In this document: positions 8,133 through 15,025 of the stretch, piece after piece
Numbering within the stretch: position 1 is the stretch's first letter
How the letters are laid out: each line of letters begins with the position of its first letter
NCBI GenBank assembly: GCA_031257815.1
Contig: JAIRNX010000113.1
Location: 1-15,025 of the forward strand
DNA from: Lactobacillales bacterium
GTDB lineage: Bacteria > Bacillota > Bacilli > Lactobacillales > Streptococcaceae
Length of the DNA: 15,025 nucleotides
Reading direction: 5' to 3'
The notes under the pieces: generated by a model
What the model was told of the DNA's origin: nothing
Database searches by the model: none
The model's input: only the letters and a program-made list of their open reading frames with translations
Made by a program: the position numbers and the translations under genes

Positions 8133-8183
8133 ATGTCAAAGCGTTACTTAGAGCCTGTTAACGATCTAATGATATTGGTTTGA
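8133..8183 (+). pseudogene. 16-codon ORF, possible gene start truncated by a repeat end
   Basis: MSKRYLEPVNDLMILV. A good AAAAGGAAGG (8115-8124) lies eight bases before the ATG. After six codons (MSKRYL) the reading frame enters GAGCCTGTTAACGATCT, the repeat end, and stops soon after. A strong ribosome-binding site followed by a few codons and then repeat sequence suggests the start of a gene whose rest was lost at the repeat. It lies 57 bases after the last bacteriocin gene, so the lost gene may have belonged to that operon. Too short to identify. Confidence 0.35.
8151..8167. repeat. solo inverted end of the MITE-like repeat
   Basis: GAGCCTGTTAACGATCT matches the left arm of the 1248-1296 palindrome and, reversed, the right end of copy 1. 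No interior module or opposite end is recognisable in the next 300 bases. It marks the right edge of the bacteriocin region. Confidence 0.65.
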
Positions 8184-8257
8184 ACATGAGACTACTTCCT
8201 TTGGTCTGGTTTTATAAATCTTAATAGTGAATTAACCTTTTTGCAAACTGCTTTAAT

Positions 8258-8286
8258 TTGACGAATGTTTTTTTTTTTGATATTCT
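8258..8286 (+). promoter_or_regulatory. rpoBC promoter
   Basis: TTGACG (8258-8263), 17 bases including a run of eleven T, then TATTCT (8281-8286). It has the same -10 as the glyQS promoter. Transcription from about 8292 would give a leader of about 180 bases before the rpoB TTG. Between the end of the bacteriocin genes (8075) and this promoter there is no good terminator, so read-through into rpoB is possible. Confidence 0.6.
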
Positions 8287-8372
8287 TTCGGTAATCAATA
8301 GCTATAAATAAGCATTTCGCGAAATATTGTCCGCACTTGCTTTTAAGTAAGGAACAAAAGGAGAGAGGCTAC

Positions 8373-8405
8373 TTGAAATTTCTTCTTTTGTTTTTTGTTG
8401 CCTAA
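8373..8405 (+). CDS. candidate 10-codon leader peptide before rpoB
   Basis: TTG-started MKFLLLFFVA, with AAAAGGAG (8356-8363) nine bases upstream. Its stop TAA lies six bases before the 8412-8447 stem-loop. A Leu/Phe-rich short ORF followed at once by a hairpin resembles an attenuation leader, but such short ORFs also arise by chance. Confidence 0.2.
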   Translation: MKFLLLFFVA

Positions 8406-8411
8406 AAACAT

Positions 8412-8447
8412 CGAAATATTAAATTGTAACAAAAATTTAATATTTCG
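8412..8447 (+). promoter_or_regulatory. stem-loop in rpoB leader
   Basis: CGAAATATTAAATT (8412-8425) pairs perfectly with AATTTAATATTTCG (8434-8447), 14 bp, around the loop GTAACAAA. It lies ten bases before the rpoB Shine-Dalgarno AAGGGAG. There is no T-run after it, so it is not a terminator. It may protect the mRNA, be an RNase III site, or bind a regulator. Confidence 0.6.
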
Positions 8448-8473
8448 GTAACATTCAAGGGAGAGTGAACATT

Positions 8474-11400
8474 TTGTCTAGCCATGTAGTGAAGTATGGT
8501 AAACATCGTGAGCGTCGTAGTTTTGCCCGAATTAGAGAAGTACTAGAGATACCAGACTTAATAGAAATTCAGAAAAACTCTTTCGTTGGTTTGTTAACGA
8601 TGGCCTTCGAGAACTTTTTGAAGATATTTTACCTATTAATGATTTTAACGATAATTTATTATTAGATTTTGTTAATTATGATTTCAAGGAACTTAAGTAT
8701 ACCGTTGAAGAAGCCAGAGCTCATGATACTAATTATTCAGCGCCTTTACATGTTAAGTTGCGTTTACTTAATAAAGAAACAGGTGAGGTAAAGGAGCAAG
8801 AAGTTTTCTTTGGGAACTTTCCATTAATGACAGAGATGGGAACTTTTATCATTAATGGAGCTGAACGGGTTGTGGTGTCACAATTGGTTCGCTCCCCTGG
8901 CGTTTATTTCCATGAAAAAGTTGCTAAAAATGGAAAAATTGCTTTTGGTTCGACGGTAATCCCAAATCGCGGTGCTTGGCTAGAAATGGAAACTGATTCC
9001 AAAAATATTGCTTATGTTAGAATCGATCGCACACGAAAAATTTTAACTAGTGTTTTAGTGCGCGCTTTAGGTTTTGGTTCAGATGATGATATCTTAGAAA
9101 TTTTTGGTGATTCTGATTTTCTAAATAATACGCTTGAAAAAGATTTGCATAAAAATGCTAGCGATTCTCGTGTAGAAGAAGCCTTAAAAGACATTTATGA
9201 TCGTTTGCGTCCAGGAGAACCTAAGACAGTAGATAGTTCACGTAATTTACTAAACGCTCGTTTCTTTGATCCAAAGCGGTATGATTTGGCAGGTGTGGGC
9301 CGTTATAAGATAAACAAAAAGCTTGATCTAAAGATTCGCTTACTTAATTTAACTTTAGCTGAAACACTGATAGATGAAAAGACAGGCAAGATTTTAGCCG
9401 AAGAGGGAACAGTTCTAACAAATGAAGTAATGACTAAGCTGCGAGAAGCTATTGATAATGGTTTAAATACAGTGACGCTTTATCCAAGTGACGACGCTGT
9501 TGTCGTAGATCCTGTAAAAATTCAAATATTTAAGGTTTATTCGCCCAAAAATCCAGATCGCGTAGTTAACGTGATTGGTAATGCTTATCCGAAAGACGAT
9601 GTGCTCTCTCTTATCCCTGCTGATGTTTTATCATCCATTGGCTACTTTTTAAACTTAATGGAAGGAATTGGCCGAGCTGATGATATTGATCATTTGGGAA
9701 ATCGACGTATTCGTTCAGTGGGCGAACTTTTGTTAAATCAATTTCGTGTTGGTTTAGCGCGAATGGAGCGTGTCGTTCATGAACGGATGTCAATTCAAGA
9801 TATTGAAACGGTGACTCCCCAACAATTGATTAATATTCGACCAGTTGTTGCAGCGATGAAAGAGTTTTTTGGTTCGTCTCAGCTGTCGCAATTTATGGAT
9901 CAACATAATCCCTTATCTGAGTTAGCGCACAAGCGTCGACTGTCAGCTCTTGGCCCTGGCGGTTTAACACGGGATCGTGCTGGATATGAAGTGCGGGATG
10001 TGCACTACTCGCATTATGGACGTATGTGCCCGATTGAAACGCCTGAAGGGCCTAATATTGGTTTGATCAATTCCCTTTCTTCTTATGCAAGGGTTAATAA
10101 ATATGGTTTTATTGAAACGCCTTATCGTAGGGTTGATTGGTCAACAGGCAAAGTGACAGATCAAATTGATTGGTTAACAGCTGACGAAGAGGATAATTAT
10201 ACGGTAGCGCAAGCTAATTCACCTTTAAATGACGACGGTTTATTTGTTCATGAGTTAGTAATGGCACGTCATGCATCAAAAAATCAAGAAATTCCTGCTA
10301 ACAAGATTGACTATATGGATGTTTCACCTAAGCAGGTGGTGGCAGTAGCAACAGCATGTATTCCTTTTTTGGAAAATGATGACTCTAACCGTGCATTAAT
10401 GGGAGCAAACATGCAACGTCAAGCAGTGCCTTTGATTAATCCGCATGCGCCCCTTGTGGGAACAGGAATGGAATATCAAGCAGCTCATGATTCTGGAGCA
10501 GCTTTAATTGCAAGGCATAATGGTGTCGTAGAGTATGCTGATGCTGATGAGGTTCGTATTCGTCGTGAAGATAATACTTTAGATAAGTATGATGTAATGA
10601 AATTTCGACGTTCTAACTCAGGCAACTCATATAACCAGCGAACATTGGTGGAAATTGGTGAAAAAGTCGAAGTAGGAAATATTATTGCCGATGGGCCATC
10701 CATGGAAAAAGGAGAGTTAGCACTCGGACAAAATCCATTAGTTGCTTATATGACTTGGGAAGGTTACAACTATGAAGATGCGATCATTATGAGTGAGCGT
10801 CTGGTAAAAGACGATGTATATACTTCTGTTCATATCGAAGAATACAAGTCTGAAGCTCGTGATACAAAACTTGGACCAGAAGAAATCACTCGTGAGATTC
10901 CCAATGTTGGCGAAGATGCTTTAAAAAATCTGGATTATGATGGAGTTATTCATGTAGGTGCTGAGGTTAAAGAAGGCGATTTATTAGTTGGGAAAGTTAC
11001 ACCTAAAGGAGTGACTGAACTTTCAGCAGAAGAGCGTTTATTGCACGCCATTTTTGGCGAAAAAGCTCGTGAAGTTCGTGATACTTCACTTCGTGTTCCG
11101 CATGGAGCAGATGGTATTGTTCATGATGTTGCCGTCTTTACACGTGCATCAGGGGACGAGCTGCCTCCTGGAGTTAACGTTTTAGTACGTGTACATATTG
11201 TGCAAAAACGTAAGATTAGTATTGGGGACAAGATGGCTGGTCGTCACGGTAATAAAGGTGTTGTCTCTAAAATTCTTCCAATTGAAGATATGCCTTACTT
11301 ACCTGATGGCACACCAATTGATATTATGTTAAATCCACTAGGGGTGCCTTCGCGGATGAACATTGGTCAGGTATTGGAACTGCATTTGGGAATGGCTGCG

Positions 11401-12174
11401 CATACGCTAGGCATCCATATAGCAACACCAGTGTTTGATGGTGCACAAGATGAAGACATTTGGAGCACTGTAAAAGAAGCAGGTTTGGCATCTGATGATA
11501 AAACAGTGCTTTATGATGGGCGTACTGGTGAAGCCTTTGATACGCGAGTTTCCGTTGGGATCATGTATATGATCAAGCTTCATCATATGGTTGACGATAA
11601 ACTGCATGCTAGATCAATTGGTCCTTACTCATTAGTAACACAACAACCATTAGGTGGTAAAGCGCAATTTGGTGGACAACGTTTTGGAGAAATGGAAGTT
11701 TGGGCTTTAGAAGCGTATGGTGCTACTTATATCTTACAAGAAATCTTAACCTACAAATCAGATGATATATCAGGACGTGTTCATACTTATGAAAAAATTA
11801 TTAAGGGTGAACAAATTCCAAAACCAGGAGTTCCAGAGTCTTTCCGTGTTTTAGTGAAAGAACTTCAATCCTTAAATTTAGACATGCGTGTTTTAGATGA
11901 GAAAAATAAAGAAATAGAACTGCATGATTTAGATAATGATAGCTTTATAGTTGAAGATGCTTTAGAAAAATATGCTAAGAAATATGCAGCCAAAAGAGCG
12001 GTAGAAGAAGCGAATAAAAAGAACAAAGAAGATGAAAAAGCTAAAGAATCAGAAAAAAAACAAGAGGATATTTTTAATAATGAAGCTCCTAAAAGTGAAG
12101 AAAAAAAGCAACTAAAGGTTATAGATAAAGAAAGCATGATGGAAAAGTTAGATGATTTTACCCCAAATGAGTAA
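8474..12174 (+). CDS. rpoB: RNA polymerase beta subunit, with apparent one-base frameshift
   Basis: The beta subunit of the core RNA polymerase, cytosolic, forming half of the active-site cleft with RpoC. The TTG at 8474 with AAGGGAG upstream gives [17 protein letters not shown], the normal enterococcal start; a GTG at 8465 is too close to the ribosome-binding site. After codon 36 the frame breaks: AACTCTTTCGTTGG lacks one T against the expected Ser-Phe-Arg-Trp, and the first frame ends at 8665. From 8584 the other frame continues with [18 protein letters not shown] and is intact to 12174. Restored length is 1233 residues. The rifampicin region is [30 protein letters not shown] in two parts (Gln473, Asp476, His486, Ser491, all wild type), with Ala485 where Thr is common. 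[13 protein letters not shown] (917-929) has the active-site Lys920 and Lys928. The tail of about 95 residues is rich in Lys and Glu. Co-transcribed with rpoC, 12 bases downstream. Confidence 0.95.
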
Positions 12175-12186
12175 GGAGGAAGCTTT

Positions 12187-15025
12187 TTGATTGATGTAAA
12201 TAAATTTGAAAGTATGCAAATTGGTCTTGCTTCACCAGAAAAAGTTCGTAGTTTGTCTTTTGGGGAAGTAAAAAAGCCTGAAACAATTAATTATCGTACT
12301 TTAAAACCTGAGCGCGAAGGATTATTTGATGAGCGTATTTTCGGTCCAGTTAAAGACTGGGAATGTGCTTGCGGGAAATATAAACGCATTCGCTATAAAG
12401 GTGTTGTTTGTGATCGTTGCGGTGTTGAGGTAACACGATCAAAGGTGCGCCGTGAGCGCATGGGGCACATTGAGCTGGCAGCTTCTGTATCTCATATTTG
12501 GTATTTTAAAGGGATCCCTTCACGAATGGGCTTAATTTTAGATATGAGTCCGCGTTCATTAGAAGAAATCATTTACTTTGCCTCTTATATAGTGATTGAT
12601 CCGGGAAATACCTCCCTTGAGCGTAATCAGTTATTAACTGAACGAGAGTATCGTGAAAAACGAGTGCAGTATGGACAGAAGTTTCAGGCGCAAATCGGAG
12701 CTGAAGCAGTTAAAAAATTGCTGGAACAAGTAGATCTAGAAAAAGAGGTAGCTGAACTTAAGGAAGAATTAAAAGTAATCTCCGGACAAAAAAGGGGTCG
12801 TACAATTCGAAGGCTTGATATTTTGAATGCTTTTCGCAAATCGGGCAATAAACCTTCGTGGATGGTGATGGATGTTTTGCCGATAATCCCACCAGATTTA
12901 AGACCTATGGTGCAATTAGAAGGAGGGCGTTTTGCAACTTCTGATTTAAATGATTTATATCGTCGGGTTATTAATCGGAATAATCGTTTAAAACGTTTAC
13001 TTGATTTAAATGCGCCAAATATTATTGTTCAAAATGAAAAACGAATGTTACAAGAAGCAGTGGATGCATTGATTGATAATGGTCGTCGTGGACGTCCTGT
13101 TGCAGGTCCGGGAAATCGTCCGCTTAAATCTCTTTCGCATATGTTAAAAGGAAAGCAAGGACGTTTTCGTCAAAACTTGCTTGGTAAACGGGTGGATTAT
13201 TCTGGTCGTTCAGTAATCGTTGTGGGACCAAGTTTGAAAATGTATCAATGTGGTTTACCAAGAGAAATGGCGATTGAGCTGTTTAAACCTTTTGTAATGC
13301 GTGCGTTAGTTAAAAATAATTTTTCGCAAAATATTAAAACGGCTAAGCGTATGATTGATCATCAAGATGATCTTGTTTGGGATGTTTTGGAAGATGTTAT
13401 TAAGGAACATCCAGTGCTTTTAAACCGAGCACCAACGCTTCATCGTCTGGGAATTCAAGCCTTTGAGCCTGTTTTGATTGAAGGGCGTGCTATTCGTTTA
13501 CATCCGCTTGTATGTGAAGCGTATAACGCCGATTTTGATGGAGATCAAATGGCCGTTCACGTGCCTTTATCTGAAGAAGCGCAAGCTGAAGCAAGAATTT
13601 TGATGTTAGCAGCAGATCATATTTTAAATCCTAAAGATGGAAAACCTGTGGTAACACCTTCTCAAGATATGGTTTTGGGGAATTACTATTTAACTATGGA
13701 AGAGGCAAATCGCGAAGGAGAAGGCATGATCTTTCGTGATGTAAATGAAGCGATCTTAGCGTGGCGCAATGGTTATGCTCACTTACATACCAGAGTAGCA
13801 ATTGCTACAAATTCATTAAACAAACCTTGGACAAAGGAGCAAAAAGGTAAGCTGTTAGTGACAACGATTGGTAAAATTATCTTTAATGAGATTATGCCGC
13901 CAGAGTTTTTCTATTTAAATGAGCCAACTATGGAAAATTTAACAGATCAAATACCAGATAAATATTTAATCGAGCCTACAGTTGATGTATCTGCTCATCT
14001 TAAAAAACAAGAATTAGTTGAGTCATTTAAGAAAAAGATGCTTGGAAATATTATCGGTGAAGTGTTTAAACGTTTTCATTTAACCAGAACTTCAGAGATG
14101 TTAGATAAAATGAAAAATCTTGGCTATCATCATTCAACACGTGCTGGTTTAACTGTTGGAATTGCTGATATTAATGTACCTAAATCTAAACAAGCTACTG
14201 TTGATAAAGCACATATTCAAGTGGAGAAGATTAGCAAAATGTTTCGTCGGGGAATGATTACGGATGAAGAACGCTATAATCGTGTTATTGATGTGTGGAA
14301 TTTAGCAAAAGATAAATTGCAAAAAGAATTAACGAAAACTCTGGAAGTAGATAATCCAATTTTTATGATGAGTGATTCAGGTGCGCGTGGCAACATTTCA
14401 AACTTTACACAGTTGGCCGGAATGCGGGGGTTGATGGCAGCACCAAATGGACGCATTATGGAGTTACCAGTTATTTCCAATTTCCGCGAAGGTCTTTCGG
14501 TACTGGAAATGTTCTTCTCAACTCACGGTGCACGTAAAGGGATGACTGATACAGCACTGAAAACGGCTGATTCAGGATATTTGACACGTCGTTTAGTTGA
14601 TGTGGCCCAAGATGTAATTATTCGCGAGGATGATTGTGGAACAGACCGCGGATTGGTAATTTCAACAATTCGCAATGGCAATGAGATTATCGAAACATTA
14701 GAAGAACGATTAATAGGTCGCTATGTACGCAAATCAGTATTTAATCCGCAAACTGGCAAGCTTATAATTGCGGCTAATGAACTTATTACAGAAGATATTG
14801 CAGTAGATATTGTCGCTTTAGGGATTGAAGAAGTAACTATTCGTTCCGTCTTTACATGTAATACAAAACATGGTGTGTGTAAGCATTGTTATGGTATGAA
14901 CTTGGCAACAGGAGATGCTGTTGAAGTTGGAGAAGCCGTAGGAACAATTGCTGCGCAATCAATTGGGGAGCCTGGAACACAGCTGACCATGAGAACTTTC
15001 CATACTGGTGGGGTTGCTGGAGATG
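12187..15025 (+). CDS. rpoC: RNA polymerase beta' subunit, 3' end beyond window
   Basis: The catalytic beta' subunit of RNA polymerase. It starts at TTG 12187 ([19 protein letters not shown]), six bases after AAGGAGGA that overlaps the rpoB stop. The frame is open to the window end, giving 946 residues of about 1200. The first zinc site is Cys60, Cys62, Cys75, Cys78 ([19 protein letters not shown]). The active-site Mg loop is NADFDGD (447-453, Asp449, Asp451, Asp453). The bridge-helix and trigger region ([38 protein letters not shown]) covers about 764-806. The second zinc site is Cys817, Cys891, Cys898, Cys901. All motifs are intact and I see no frameshift. The window stops just after the conserved [18 protein letters not shown]. 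Confidence 0.97.
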   Translation, partial: MIDVNKFESMQIGLASPEKVRSLSFGEVKKPETINYRTLKPEREGLFDERIFGPVKDWECACGKYKRIRYKGVVCDRCGVEVTRSKVRRERMGHIELAASVSHIWYFKGIPSRMGLILDMSPRSLEEIIYFASYIVIDPGNTSLERNQLLTEREYREKRVQYGQKFQAQIGAEAVKKLLEQVDLEKEVAELKEELKVISGQKRGRTIRRLDILNAFRKSGNKPSWMVMDVLPIIPPDLRPMVQLEGGRFATSDLNDLYRRVINRNNRLKRLLDLNAPNIIVQNEKRMLQEAVDALIDNGRRGRPVAGPGNRPLKSLSHMLKGKQGRFRQNLLGKRVDYSGRSVIVVGPSLKMYQCGLPREMAIELFKPFVMRALVKNNFSQNIKTAKRMIDHQDDLVWDVLEDVIKEHPVLLNRAPTLHRLGIQAFEPVLIEGRAIRLHPLVCEAYNADFDGDQMAVHVPLSEEAQAEARILMLAADHILNPKDGKPVVTPSQDMVLGNYYLTMEEANREGEGMIFRDVNEAILAWRNGYAHLHTRVAIATNSLNKPWTKEQKGKLLVTTIGKIIFNEIMPPEFFYLNEPTMENLTDQIPDKYLIEPTVDVSAHLKKQELVESFKKKMLGNIIGEVFKRFHLTRTSEMLDKMKNLGYHHSTRAGLTVGIADINVPKSKQATVDKAHIQVEKISKMFRRGMITDEERYNRVIDVWNLAKDKLQKELTKTLEVDNPIFMMSDSGARGNISNFTQLAGMRGLMAAPNGRIMELPVISNFREGLSVLEMFFSTHGARKGMTDTALKTADSGYLTRRLVDVAQDVIIREDDCGTDRGLVISTIRNGNEIIETLEERLIGRYVRKSVFNPQTGKLIIAANELITEDIAVDIVALGIEEVTIRSVFTCNTKHGVCKHCYGMNLATGDAVEVGEAVGTIAAQSIGEPGTQLTMRTFHTGGVAGD

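Overview
The window comes from a low-GC Gram-positive bacterium of the order Lactobacillales, most likely Enterococcaceae. RpoB and RpoC both start at TTG as in Enterococcus. The first gene looks like a small lactic-acid-bacterial family (DUF1827), and the bacteriocin is closest, from memory, to enterocin NKR-5-3B. The very AT-rich DNA, dispersed repeats and broken pieces would fit a reduced genome such as Melissococcus, but the genus is an inference.

Left part (1-1300): a repeat-rich region. It holds a MITE-like repeat with GTTAAC-centred inverted ends, a small DUF1827-like gene, a degenerate second repeat copy, and a stand-alone F-type ATP synthase c-subunit gene on the minus strand. Next come a 19-bp operator-like palindrome, a good sigma-A promoter (TTGACA-17-TATTCT), and a perfect 24-bp-arm palindrome built from two repeat ends, placed directly against the glyQ ribosome-binding site. 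No T-box is visible upstream of glyQ.

Middle part (1312-4302): glyQ and glyS, the two subunits of bacterial glycyl-tRNA synthetase, abutting with no gap. GlyS has an unusual short C-terminal extension.

Central island (about 4540-8183): a compact circular-bacteriocin locus on the plus strand. It consists of two promoter candidates, a 7-bp tandem array of about 9.9 copies starting directly after the -10 box of the better promoter, a 17-codon cationic peptide ORF with a perfect Shine-Dalgarno, and the structural gene (23-residue leader, 64-residue mature peptide LAANLG...AAAAW). These are followed by a large membrane protein, a DUF95/SpoIIM membrane protein, an ABC ATPase and a five-helix membrane protein. 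The genes overlap or nearly touch. The order (structural gene, large membrane protein, DUF95, ATPase, small membrane protein) is that of known circular-bacteriocin loci. The right edge is a 16-codon ORF that runs into a solo repeat end, so a further gene may have been lost.

Right part (8258-15025): the rpoB promoter and a leader with a 14-bp stem-loop, then rpoB and rpoC (rpoC runs off the window). rpoB carries an apparent one-base deletion after codon 36. Because the gene is essential, this is either a sequencing error or something to explain biologically.
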